A DNA stretch of 14,180 nucleotides, taken from the NCBI GenBank assembly GCA_041591085.1, contig JBFHSP010000065.1, positions 1-14,180 on the forward strand, in the 5' to 3' direction. Positions within the stretch are counted from its first letter, which is position 1. Each line of letters starts with the position of its first letter. Of this stretch, positions 1 to 7,349 are shown in pieces. The translations under genes were made by a program, and so were the position numbers. Source of the stretch: Pleionea sp041591085 (lineage in GTDB: Bacteria; Pseudomonadota; Gammaproteobacteria; Enterobacterales; Kangiellaceae). A model generated the notes under the pieces. The model worked only from the letters and a program-made list of their open reading frames with translations. It was not told where the DNA came from and searched no databases.

Positions 1-1
1 T

Positions 2-808
2 CCAGAACCTGTTCGTCAAGTTATGGATGAATACGCAAAGTCGGAAGATGCTAAACGCACCTTAAAAGATAAAGTAGCTCTTGCTATGCAAGCCTTAGTA
101 GGGGTTTGGTTAGTCATTGCCCTCGCGCTTCACTTAGCTCCTGTAGGATTGATTGGTCTTTCGGTTATCGTTTTATGTACCACTTTTACCGGCGTTATCG
201 ACGAGCACAGCATCGGAAAAGCTTTTGAAGAAGCATTGCCTTTCACCGCATTATTAACTGTGTTTTTTGCCATTGTTGCGGTAATTGCTGACAACCATCT
301 ATTCTCACCCATTATTAACGCCGTTTTACAAATGGATGGAGATGCTCAAATCGCCATGTTCTACATTGCAAACGGTGTGTTATCAATGGTAAGCGACAAC
401 GTGTTTGTTGCGACTGTCTATATCAATGAAGTGGCAAAAGCGGCCCTTGAAGGAACCATCACTCGTGATACTTTTGATATGTTAGCCGTTGCCATTAACA
501 CGGGAACCAATATTCCTAGTGTTGCAACCCCTAACGGACAAGCGGCCTTCTTATTCTTGTTAACGTCCGCACTAGCACCACTTATTCGTTTGTCTTATGG
601 ACGTATGGTAATTATGGCTATCCCTTACACCATTACTATGAGCTTGGTAGGTCTTGCGATGGTATTTATGACGTTAGAAAAAGGCACCGATTATTTATAC
701 GAACAAAAACTAATTAACCACCACACACTTCAAGACTTGTGTGAGCAGATGTCAGGAAAATGGGTTAATGATCAATGTACTTTAGAGCAAAGTAAAAGCG
801 GCCATTAG
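2..808 (+). CDS. nhaB: Na+/H+ antiporter NhaB, C-terminal part (5' end outside window)
   Basis: Integral inner-membrane antiporter that expels Na+ in exchange for H+, important for pH and salt homeostasis. The reading frame is open from base 2, so the gene starts upstream. About 268 codons are visible, roughly half of the usual NhaB length of about 500 residues; the ATG at 23 is internal. The visible part shows several hydrophobic helices and the NhaB-type stretches VSDNVFVATVYINE, NTGTNIPSVATPNGQAAFLF and the preceding ADNHLFSPIINAVLQMDGD. The conserved NTGTNIPS/ATPNGQ region is what I recognise as NhaB rather than NhaA, NhaD or a DASS transporter. The tail (from about 690 on) is hydrophilic with two Cys. 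It ends 17 nt before a shared terminator hairpin. The family call is confident; activity is inferred from homology. Confidence 0.93.
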   Translation, partial: PEPVRQVMDEYAKSEDAKRTLKDKVALAMQALVGVWLVIALALHLAPVGLIGLSVIVLCTTFTGVIDEHSIGKAFEEALPFTALLTVFFAIVAVIADNHLFSPIINAVLQMDGDAQIAMFYIANGVLSMVSDNVFVATVYINEVAKAALEGTITRDTFDMLAVAINTGTNIPSVATPNGQAAFLFLLTSALAPLIRLSYGRMVIMAIPYTITMSLVGLAMVFMTLEKGTDYLYEQKLINHHTLQDLCEQMSGKWVNDQCTLEQSKSGH

Positions 809-825
809 TTTAAGTTCATTCTTAT

Positions 826-854
826 AAAAAATCCGGCTTTATGCCGGATTTTTT
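826..854. terminator. Bidirectional intrinsic terminator between nhaB and the CBS gene
   Basis: Perfect 12-bp stem (826-837 with 843-854), GC core ATCCGGC/GCCGGAT, loop TTTAT, flanked by an A-run on the left and a T-run on the right. It can therefore terminate nhaB transcription rightwards and the convergent CBS gene leftwards. Confidence 0.93.
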
Positions 855-864
855 ATTTTAGAAT

Positions 865-1317
865 TTAATCTTCTAAATTTAGCGGCTCAGAATCTTCTAA
901 CATTTCAAGGAGATGAATAGAAATAGCCACAAAGTCATGATCGGTCACAATACCTACTAGCTTGCGATCGCTATTCACTACTGGAAGGCAACCGTATTTA
1001 TATTTGTGAACCATTTCAGCGGCTCTTTTAATGGTGCAGGTCGGAGATATTGTAGTCACCGGACTTATCATAATGTCGGCGATCAACGTGCCATTTTCGA
1101 TTTCCGCTAACTCGTGTTCTTCAAGAAAGCTTTGTGAAGTCAGCCCATGCTGAAGCACATTACGGTGACTAACAATACCTATTACCTGATCAAATTCATT
1201 AACAATTGGAATATGACGAAATCGCCTTTCCTTCATAATACGCCTAGCATCGGCCAAGCTATTATACCGAGTTAATGTTACCGGGTTAGGTGTCATTACA
1301 TCTTCAATAAGGATCAT
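865..1317 (-). CDS. Two-CBS-domain protein (150 aa)
   Basis: Stand-alone pair of CBS domains (Bateman module): CBS1 about residues 7-58 (starts DVMTPNPVTL, ends GIVSHRNVL) and CBS2 about residues 82-137 (DIMISPVTTI, LVGIVTDHDFV). Such modules usually bind adenosyl nucleotides and regulate a partner protein; no catalytic or membrane domain is attached here. The open frame extends 25 codons further upstream to 1392. I place the start at the ATG at 1315-1317 because AGGAG lies 6 nt before it (1324-1328) and the protein then begins directly before the CBS1 motif. The acidic tail EDSEPLNLED is unremarkable. It is convergent with nhaB and diverges from the next gene. A GATAAT hexamer upstream could be a -10, but I see no good -35. 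The ligand and partner cannot be told from the sequence. Confidence 0.88.
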   Translation of the reverse strand: MILIEDVMTPNPVTLTRYNSLADARRIMKERRFRHIPIVNEFDQVIGIVSHRNVLQHGLTSQSFLEEHELAEIENGTLIADIMISPVTTISPTCTIKRAAEMVHKYKYGCLPVVNSDRKLVGIVTDHDFVAISIHLLEMLEDSEPLNLED

Positions 1318-1463
1318 ACTACTCTCCTGCAAACTATAACCTTTTGGGATCATTATCCTCTGTGTCTTCGTTGACTTATTGACTAGGATCAAAACAACCA
1401 GCTCAAAAATTAAACTACCTTCTTTGCTCCGACCACCTAGGTTTTACCCATTCTTTACTACAA

Positions 1464-1492
1464 AACGGATATTTCAAATTGAAATATCCGTT
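1464..1492. promoter_or_regulatory. Perfect palindrome, candidate operator over the -35 box
   Basis: Inverted repeat with 14-bp arms (AACGGATATTTCAA and its exact reverse complement) around a single central A at 1478. The right arm begins with the TTGAAA -35 hexamer (1479-1484) of the promoter for the downstream gene, so a protein bound here would block RNA polymerase. A one-base spacer suits a dimeric DNA-binding protein better than a hairpin, although a shorter stem with a 7-nt loop could form. No upstream + strand gene needs a terminator here, which favours an operator. Confidence 0.6.
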
Positions 1493-1507
1493 GATTTTCT
1501 CTAAAAT
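1479..1507 (+). promoter_or_regulatory. Sigma70-type promoter for the exonuclease-like gene
   Basis: TTGAAA (1479-1484), 17-bp spacer, TAAAAT (1502-1507): 5/6 matches to both consensus hexamers with ideal spacing. Predicted start near 1514, about 39 nt before the GTG start codon at 1553. Confidence 0.7.
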
Positions 1508-1552
1508 GCCGCACAATTTTTAAGCAGCGTTTAAGCTGTATAGGTATTTTTA

Positions 1553-2617
1553 GTGTCTAAGCTTTCCGATCGAGTAGCCTCTCAGTTACAAATCAAAATT
1601 AAGCAAGAAGAACATCGTGCCGCTCAGCGCGATCAGTTTGTGGATAGTTACCATTACTTAACGCTTTCACATTTGTTTGAAACAAAGGGAGACCTTGAAA
1701 AGGCACTGCTAGTACTCAATCGCTTTTTGAATTTAGGAAGAGCGAATCCAACAGACGAAGCATTGGTTAGACAAAAACAACAGCAAATTAAAAACGCTAT
1801 TCATCTAAGTAGACAAGATACTCAAAGGCCACTTGATATTGACGCTCTTGCGGCAAAATTTGATTTAGAAGCGATGGCTTCTGATGAAGTCGAGTGGATT
1901 TCTCCAGATATTACCGTTGGCAGTTTTACCAACAATCGGACTAGTTCAAAACAAGAAAAAATCGAGTCAACAGAAGAATTACCAGCAGATCCAATAAAGC
2001 TTGTCACTATTTGTGCGGCTTATACCGGAAAAACACTCACTGATGAGATCTATGAACTGTCTTTAGTAGCTTTTAATTATTGTCGAAATAATGATCGAGT
2101 GTTAAATATCATTGAGCAATACCATGGTCTAAGAACGCCAATAAAGCCCATTCCTGACACGGTTAAGATGCGTGTTGCAAATCCTCTAATCTCCAATAAC
2201 AAGCAACTATTAGATCAAGCAAAAATCATCAATCTTTTGAATGATGCTTACGGTGTTATCAGTCATAATGATTCATATATTGAAAGACAGCATTTTCTTT
2301 GTTTATTCCCAAAATTTTCACATTTAAAGTGGTGGTCTTCACAGCAAGATATTCCTTGGTCAGCACTTGGTTTTAAGGAAAAAAGTTTAACTGAACTTCT
2401 TGGTTTTTATGGAATAACCAATGTACCTCGTACTACTACTGAACGAGCCAAAGGAATTGGCAGGTTACTTTCCCAAAAAGAATCAAATACCAATAGTAGT
2501 TATTTCAAAAGGCTTTTAAGTTGTAAATCAATGAAACCGGTAGAGTGGACCTCAGAATTAAAGGCTCAATCAGCCAAGGTTCAAGGCAAACTTTTCGCAT
2601 TTATGTATGCAAGCTAA
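1553..2617 (+). CDS. DnaQ/DEDDh exonuclease-fold protein with degenerate active site (354 aa)
   Basis: N-terminal helical segment (about residues 20-90; residues 34-62 resemble a TPR-like helical hairpin), then a charged, low-complexity linker (125-145), then a region from about 148 to 310 with the outline of a DEDDh 3'-5' exonuclease. It has a YTG-x-TLTDEIYELSLVAF strand, YHGLRTPIKPIP, VISHND, WSSQQDIPW and a C-terminal PRTTTERAKGIGRLL. By motif alignment the usual DxETTG is CAAYTG (C154, A156), HNAxFDR is HNDSYIER (I243 in the Asp place), and HRAxxD is PRTTTE (P292, E297). All the metal and general-base positions therefore seem changed, and nuclease activity is unlikely. The start is GTG, the only reasonable initiator after a stop at 1541, with weak TAGG upstream. 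The gene is monocistronic, under the promoter at 1479 and palindrome at 1464. The fold call is by eye; the function is unknown. Confidence 0.68.
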   Translation: MSKLSDRVASQLQIKIKQEEHRAAQRDQFVDSYHYLTLSHLFETKGDLEKALLVLNRFLNLGRANPTDEALVRQKQQQIKNAIHLSRQDTQRPLDIDALAAKFDLEAMASDEVEWISPDITVGSFTNNRTSSKQEKIESTEELPADPIKLVTICAAYTGKTLTDEIYELSLVAFNYCRNNDRVLNIIEQYHGLRTPIKPIPDTVKMRVANPLISNNKQLLDQAKIINLLNDAYGVISHNDSYIERQHFLCLFPKFSHLKWWSSQQDIPWSALGFKEKSLTELLGFYGITNVPRTTTERAKGIGRLLSQKESNTNSSYFKRLLSCKSMKPVEWTSELKAQSAKVQGKLFAFMYAS

Positions 2618-2796
2618 CAATTCAAATTAAACACCTTTTGATACTTTAACTGATTCCTCAAATTGCACTTAAGCAATTGCTTATCGTTAGTTAGTCGGCA
2701 TTCTTACTACAAAACATTAAATAACCTGAAAATACGACCAAATTTAATATGGTTATCAACTAATCATTTAATTCGGTGATCTACCCATAATTTTCC

Positions 2797-2815
2797 GAGA
2801 ATAATTCTCATTCTC
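2797..2815. promoter_or_regulatory. Fur-box-like site 1 (upstream of -35)
   Basis: GAGAATAATTCTCATTCTC matches 14 of 19 positions of the Fur consensus GATAATGATAATCATTATC. It ends 3 nt before the -35 box of the TonB-receptor promoter. Together with site 2 it suggests Fe(II)-Fur repression. Confidence 0.72.
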
Positions 2816-2818
2816 ATA

Positions 2819-2847
2819 TTGACCCTATACTAATCATCACTTACTAT
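2819..2847 (+). promoter_or_regulatory. Sigma70 promoter of the TonB receptor operon
   Basis: TTGACC (2819-2824), 17-bp spacer, TACTAT (2842-2847); predicted transcription start near 2854. It sits between two Fur-box-like sites, so one Fur dimer would lie over the upstream edge and one just downstream of the start point. Confidence 0.72.
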
Positions 2848-2862
2848 TCGCACCCATCAAAT

Positions 2863-2881
2863 GCGAATGATTATCATTACC
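2863..2881. promoter_or_regulatory. Fur-box-like site 2 (downstream of start point)
   Basis: GCGAATGATTATCATTACC matches 15 of 19 Fur consensus positions, including an exact ATGATTATCAT core. It lies in the leader, 6 nt before the AAGGAG ribosome-binding site (2888-2893) of the receptor gene. Confidence 0.75.
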
Positions 2882-2898
2882 AAAATAAAGGAGTCTCT

Positions 2899-5079
2899 AT
2901 GTTATCGCTACGGGTGCTCGGTGCGAGTGCTTTTTTTCTGCTCAATGGCCTTTTGGCTTCAGTTCAAGCTACACCATCTGAAAATTCACTTGAGGCACAA
3001 GAAAACCAAATCGAGATCATCGGCGTTTCTGAACGGTTGGCCAAAAAAGGACGATTAGCCGACGTTATTGAAAAAACCGAGTTAATCGATGAAAAGGCGA
3101 TTGAACAAAAGCAGGCATTGAACTTAGCGGACGCTATAGAAAATGAACCCGGCATCAAGGTGAATAACGAATGTTCTATGTGCGGTATGAAACGAGTGAT
3201 GATCAACGGTTTAAAAGGCGAACACACCACCCTACTGGTGGATGGCGTACCAATGCACTCGGTGGTTTCAAGCTACTACGGGATTGATGCCATTACATCC
3301 GCAGGCATTGAGCAAATTGAAGTCGCTCGTGGCGCTGGCGCTTCGTTAATTGCGCCTGAAGCCATGGGAGGCACCATTAATATTGTGACTAAAAACGCCA
3401 CCAAAAACTCGCTCGCTATCAATGCTGGGATGCATGATGATGGCGATCGTCAAATCAATATTGTTGCAACAGCAATCAGTGAAGATAAACGAACAGGGCT
3501 AACCGCAGCCGCGCAATTCAGTGAGATCGATCAATACGATGGCGATAATAACGGGATCAGTGAAAGCCCCGGAATGACCAACCAGTCTGTGATGTTAAAA
3601 ATCAAGCAAGAAATTTCCCAAAACGATGCGATTGAGATTAAAACTTCGTTGTTTGATTCTGATGTATTTGGCGGCCCCATGAATACTAGCCTAGTCCAAG
3701 TACTGCTCTCCGAGCAAAACGGCGCAACCGATGCGGGAAGCTTTTTTCAAAATGGCGATGTAAGACAAACCTACTTTGGACAACCCTGGGAAACAACTGA
3801 AACCATCATCACCAATCGACAGGAGTTGATGGCGCGATGGATCCACGAGGTTGACTTTAATAATCATTTTGAATGGACAACCAGTTTGGTTGATCACGAG
3901 CAAGACTCCTATTATGAAAGCTTTGATTACGCCAATACTGACAGAATTATTTTCTCCGACTTCAAATGGACTTCCGTTCAAAACACCGACTGGTTAACAA
4001 CTTTTGGAATAGACGCACGTCAGGAAAAAATGCGTTCTCAATCAAAGAAATTAGCCGAGTTTCAACTCACGGATCCGTCCATTCTTGGCGATAGTTTTGA
4101 TTACCGGACCCAAGGTTTGTACTGGCAAAACACCATTTACTCGTCCAACAACATTGAATGGAACTTTGCCATTCGTTATGACCAAATTAATGCGAACTGG
4201 ATTGAGCAGCTTCAACAAAAAGATGAACTTTCCGAAAAAATGTTCAGCCCACGATTTCATCTTCGCATTGACCACAACGAACAATGGACCTCACGTTTTT
4301 CAGCAGGTCGAGGTTACCGAGCACCACTGACTTTCTTTGAATCTGACCATGGCATTTTAGAAGATGGCTTTGATATTCGAATTAATCAACTGGAAAAGGC
4401 CAACTCATATAATTACGCAATTAGCTATGCGGGCGAGCAATTAGATCTCACCGCTTCTTTGGCGCATTCCGATATCAAACATCTGGCATTTATAGACACC
4501 GACAGTTTCAGTCGCGCTACTTTAATAAACTCCGATAACCGCTTTAAAGTTTCAACCTTTGACATTGTATATGGCTATGACGTGACCGAAAGCTGGCAAC
4601 TCACCGGAGCCTTTGAATGGTATGTAATGGATGACAACTACAAGGCTACTTTTGGTGTTGTTCCTGTTGAAGAGCGCATTAAATTTGCCAGCAATTACCA
4701 AGTAAACGACTGGGAAATGTATTTCGATATAACTTGGGTCGGCAGTCGCGACCTTAATGAATATGGTTATGCCGATCGATTTAATGTTTATTTAGATCTC
4801 AATGGCAATAATCTGGTCGACCCGGGTGAGTTACAAGATGCCAAACCAACCCATGCAAAGGCGTTCACACTGGTCAATGCCCGGTTTACTTATAACATCA
4901 ATAAGCATTACACCTTGTTCTTTGGCGCTAAAAACTTGCTTGATTTCTCTCAGGTTTCGGACATGGACAGTCCTTTATTTTGGGCTGATGACAATGGAGA
5001 GCCGGCTTATGATGTAGCTCATATTTATGGCCCTCTGCGTGGTCGAGAAATATATTTAGGCATCAAGTTGGATTATTAA
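2899..5079 (+). CDS. TonB-dependent outer-membrane receptor with CxxC plug motif (726 aa)
   Basis: Outer-membrane active transporter powered by TonB. Signal peptide about 1-24 (cleavage near VQA/TPSE); TonB-box-like IEIIGVSE (38-45); plug domain about 55-170 with LADAIENEPGIKV, INGLKGEHTTLLVDGVPMH, IEQIEVARGAGASLIAPEAMGGTINIVTK; then a beta-barrel ending in GREIYLGIKLDY, the aromatic C-terminal strand needed for barrel assembly. The length is normal. Distinctive: CSMCG (C92, C95) followed by M97 in the plug, and an EF-hand-like loop DLNGNNLVDPGE (633-644) in a predicted extracellular loop near the C-terminus. ATG is chosen with AAGGAG 5 nt upstream. Fur-box-like sites flank its promoter, so iron or heme-related uptake is the default inference. 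The Cys/Met-rich plug and the redox neighbour leave another metal, a metallophore or a peptide possible. The substrate is not determinable. Confidence 0.93.
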   Translation: MLSLRVLGASAFFLLNGLLASVQATPSENSLEAQENQIEIIGVSERLAKKGRLADVIEKTELIDEKAIEQKQALNLADAIENEPGIKVNNECSMCGMKRVMINGLKGEHTTLLVDGVPMHSVVSSYYGIDAITSAGIEQIEVARGAGASLIAPEAMGGTINIVTKNATKNSLAINAGMHDDGDRQINIVATAISEDKRTGLTAAAQFSEIDQYDGDNNGISESPGMTNQSVMLKIKQEISQNDAIEIKTSLFDSDVFGGPMNTSLVQVLLSEQNGATDAGSFFQNGDVRQTYFGQPWETTETIITNRQELMARWIHEVDFNNHFEWTTSLVDHEQDSYYESFDYANTDRIIFSDFKWTSVQNTDWLTTFGIDARQEKMRSQSKKLAEFQLTDPSILGDSFDYRTQGLYWQNTIYSSNNIEWNFAIRYDQINANWIEQLQQKDELSEKMFSPRFHLRIDHNEQWTSRFSAGRGYRAPLTFFESDHGILEDGFDIRINQLEKANSYNYAISYAGEQLDLTASLAHSDIKHLAFIDTDSFSRATLINSDNRFKVSTFDIVYGYDVTESWQLTGAFEWYVMDDNYKATFGVVPVEERIKFASNYQVNDWEMYFDITWVGSRDLNEYGYADRFNVYLDLNGNNLVDPGELQDAKPTHAKAFTLVNARFTYNINKHYTLFFGAKNLLDFSQVSDMDSPLFWADDNGEPAYDVAHIYGPLRGREIYLGIKLDY

Positions 5080-5081
5080 AC

Positions 5082-5564
5082 ATGAAACCATGTTGGCTTT
5101 ATCCATTACTCATATTGGCCAGTGCTTTTGCATTGGCCGATCCATCAACCACCAACCCTAGTTCATTGTTGGGACAAATTAATCAACACAATTTAAGAAA
5201 TATTTACAACGGTGAACCGTTTCAATTATCGGCTGAAAAAGATTGGACACTGATCACTGTATTTGAAGATCAATGCAACTGGTGTTTGAAGCAAATGAAA
5301 AGCTTTAATAGCATCGTAGCTCGGCATCCTAATGTTCAAGTACTGGGCGCAGGCAAAGGCGACGATCGCTTCAAGCTCATGCGCTGGTCTGCCAAAGCAA
5401 ATCCTAGCTTTAAAGTGATTCAACTGAATCAACATTTACTGGAATTATTAGGCAATCCTCCAGCCACACCTTTTACTTTTATTGTTGACTCACAAGGCCA
5501 GCTAGTCGCTAGCGTGCGCGGCTATTATGATCAATTTAAATGGGGCTTGTGGCTCAAATTGTAA
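5082..5564 (+). CDS. Exported thioredoxin-like protein, CNWC (160 aa)
   Basis: Predicted periplasmic thioredoxin-fold protein. Signal peptide about 1-19 (hydrophobic LYPLLILASAFALA, cleavage before DPST); active-site CNWC (C65, C68) after the strand WTLITVFED; TP cis-proline site at T129-P130 (ATPFTFIVD); C-terminal strand QLVASVRGYYD. The CNWC sequence is not the usual CPxC of TlpA or CGPC of thioredoxin, so redox potential and partner are uncertain. The gene starts 2 nt after the TonB-receptor stop codon, with no clear own ribosome-binding site, implying translational coupling. It shares the Fur-type promoter. The obvious hypothesis is that it reduces or oxidises the CxxC in the receptor plug or its cargo; this is inference from context only. 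The family call is strong, the role is not. Confidence 0.85.
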   Translation: MKPCWLYPLLILASAFALADPSTTNPSSLLGQINQHNLRNIYNGEPFQLSAEKDWTLITVFEDQCNWCLKQMKSFNSIVARHPNVQVLGAGKGDDRFKLMRWSAKANPSFKVIQLNQHLLELLGNPPATPFTFIVDSQGQLVASVRGYYDQFKWGLWLKL

Positions 5565-5794
5565 CGTGGCTCGATTTTTTTAATACCGATTAAGAACATC
5601 TATTGCTCTCACAAAAAACAGTTTGCTGTTAATAGCACACTCATAACACGCGGTTTGATACTGTAATATTTACTATTGCGATGGATACAAATCACCCGTA
5701 TTATCCAGCAATCTTTTAGCCCAGCATCCTTATATTTTTAATCAACTTCAGATAAGGATTGAATACTCACTTTATTAAGATAAAAGGATGGGTA

Positions 5795-6709
5795 ATGTCA
5801 CAAAATTCACATTCACTGGTATTATTTTACGATGATACAAAAAAACACCAGTTTAGTTTATTAACTTTTTGGAAATTAAAATCAAACGATAAGCTGGCAG
5901 CAAAGCAATACGCCACAAAACTCGGATTAACTTTAAGTGATGAGTGGATTGATAATTGGGCTAATCTTTCGGTGGACGCCACTCCAGATTACATTTGCAT
6001 CAACTTTGACACATCCATCAGTGAATCGCTCCCGTTAAATGAACTCGAGCAGTTATTCAATTGTGGCCTGACCTCAGCTGTAATTGACACCTTTAACGAT
6101 CAAGTGGGAGAAAGTACCCGCCATCATTTTCATCAAGCCAAACTCGTCAATCAGAATTTTCTATACCAAGCAAATCAACGTATCGCTGCTTGTATCGAAA
6201 AACTTTTAGAAAACGCTGATGAAGAATCGATAGTTTCCGTAAAAAAACCCATTACTATTACAGAACTGATTAAAAAAGAACAACAAAGGTTGGATGATGC
6301 CAATGAAATGATTAAAACAATGCTTGAACTTGGCAAAGCAAGTAAAGAGTCTGGCACTAATCCATTGGAACTGGCCAAATCGGTATTGTTAATTAGAGCC
6401 CTAATTAAGGGCGCGGTTCAAGCCATTATTTATTTAGTAGTCACTATTTTACTGTTTAAAGGATTTTGGCTGTGGCTAGTGAGTGGTCTGTTATTGTTAA
6501 TCATTTTGCCACTGTATCATGCGGGCCAAGTGTCAAAGGAGTTTTCAGATGACGAAGTTGAAGAGCCTGAAGAACCTGAAGCAACTGAAAAAGAAATTGA
6601 CGATCTTGAGCAAGAAGATAATTCTAATGCTGGTTTAGATGAGGAAGTCATCGAAGAACAAACTGAAAAGCAGTCTTCTACCGATCCGAAAACTAGTACT
6701 ACAGAATAA
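5795..6709 (+). CDS. Unknown membrane protein with acidic C-terminal tail (304 aa)
   Basis: I do not recognise a family. From the ATG at 5795: a soluble N-terminal domain (about 1-140, with FYDDTKKHQFSLLTFWKLK at the start), a charged helical, possibly coiled-coil stretch (about 138-185, KKEQQRLDDANEMIKTMLELGK), two closely spaced membrane helices (about 206-221 and 223-243), then a strongly acidic tail of about 60 residues rich in Glu/Asp. A TTG-started frame opens at 5759, but its AAGGA is directly against the TTG, whereas the ATG at 5795 has AGGA 6 nt upstream (5785-5788); hence the shorter start. It is followed after 13 nt by another small membrane protein gene, so the two probably form an operon ending at the terminator at 7297. 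A helical hairpin with cytosolic domains on both sides is the likely topology. No catalytic motif seen. Confidence 0.8.
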   Translation: MSQNSHSLVLFYDDTKKHQFSLLTFWKLKSNDKLAAKQYATKLGLTLSDEWIDNWANLSVDATPDYICINFDTSISESLPLNELEQLFNCGLTSAVIDTFNDQVGESTRHHFHQAKLVNQNFLYQANQRIAACIEKLLENADEESIVSVKKPITITELIKKEQQRLDDANEMIKTMLELGKASKESGTNPLELAKSVLLIRALIKGAVQAIIYLVVTILLFKGFWLWLVSGLLLLIILPLYHAGQVSKEFSDDEVEEPEEPEATEKEIDDLEQEDNSNAGLDEEVIEEQTEKQSSTDPKTSTTE

Positions 6710-6722
6710 TTAGGAACATATC

Positions 6723-7172
6723 ATGTTAACTGAAATTGAATGGTGGGGCGGCCTTTTATTTATTTGGGGTGCAGGTGTTTACTGGATGGTTAAACAAGAA
6801 TCCGAAGGTAAGTGGGATCTGCAAACTTCAATTTATCACCTGTTATACTTGTGCGCTATTCTGGTTCTGTCTTTATATTTTTATGCCGTTGAAAGTTCAA
6901 TCCTTCAATTTGCCTACATCATTGCATGGCTGATTGGTTCGATTTTAATTCCGGTTCTTGGTTTTTGGTCTTCCGATGATGACTCTAAAGAAATAAATGA
7001 TGAAGGTAATAGAGAAGTATCACCGGAGTCTCAAGAAGAAGATGATGATGAAGAGGTGGGGCCACTTTATACTTTTTTAGGATTTTTGTTTATTTTTGCT
7101 CCTTTTATCATTACTTTTATTCTAGGCGGATTTAAATCCTTTGAGCTTGCTACCAAGCTTGGATGGTTTTAG
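6723..7172 (+). CDS. Unknown four-helix membrane protein with acidic loop (149 aa)
   Basis: Not recognised. Four predicted membrane helices (about 8-23, 36-54, 59-81 and 114-136), with a highly acidic loop of about 30 residues between helices 3 and 4 (WSSDDDSKE ... EEDDDEE). ATG with AGGA 7 nt upstream (6712-6715). It lies 13 nt after the preceding membrane-protein gene, whose C-terminal tail is acidic in the same way, which suggests the two work together, perhaps both presenting acidic surfaces on the cytoplasmic side. A terminator follows at 7297-7333. Confidence 0.8.
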   Translation: MLTEIEWWGGLLFIWGAGVYWMVKQESEGKWDLQTSIYHLLYLCAILVLSLYFYAVESSILQFAYIIAWLIGSILIPVLGFWSSDDDSKEINDEGNREVSPESQEEDDDEEVGPLYTFLGFLFIFAPFIITFILGGFKSFELATKLGWF

Positions 7173-7220
7173 CACAATTAATTAAGCAGTTAGAATCCCC
7201 TATCGATCGCAAACAACACC

Positions 7221-7240
7221 GCACGAGTTCTATCTCGTGC
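7221..7240. repeat. Short inverted repeat
   Basis: GCACGAG, 6-nt loop TTCTAT, CTCGTGC: perfect 7-bp stem in the convergent intergenic region. No T-run follows on the + strand; on the - strand a GT-rich run follows, so at best it is a weak terminator for the minus-strand signalling gene, or simply a transcript-end hairpin. Confidence 0.4.
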
Positions 7241-7296
7241 ACCCAGTTTAACTAAGCAAAGAATACCTGCATAAACTTTGTTTGGCGCTTACCTCC

Positions 7297-7333
7297 ATCT
7301 GCTTGCTGAAACAAAGTAAGCAGATATTTTTTT
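7297..7333 (+). terminator. Intrinsic terminator of the unknown membrane-protein operon
   Basis: Stem ATCTGCTT (7297-7304) with AAGCAGAT (7318-7325), 8 bp plus a possible G-T pair, loop about 11 nt, then A and seven T. Oriented for the + strand genes; the left side lacks an A-run, so it does not serve the minus-strand gene. Confidence 0.75.
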
Positions 7334-7349
7334 CAATTAATCATAATTT

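Noticed and set aside
1318..1392. N-terminal extension of the CBS gene to an upstream ATG (175 aa).
   Set aside because: The ATG at 1315-1317 has AGGAG at 6 nt and sits right before the CBS1 motif; the extension resembles no domain.
2668..2685. Small inverted repeat around CTTAAG after the exonuclease-like gene, as a terminator.
   Set aside because: Only a 6-bp AT-rich stem with no T-run following.
5759..5794. TTG start 12 codons upstream for the first unknown membrane protein.
   Set aside because: Its AAGGA abuts the TTG with no spacing, while the ATG at 5795 has AGGA at a normal 6 nt.
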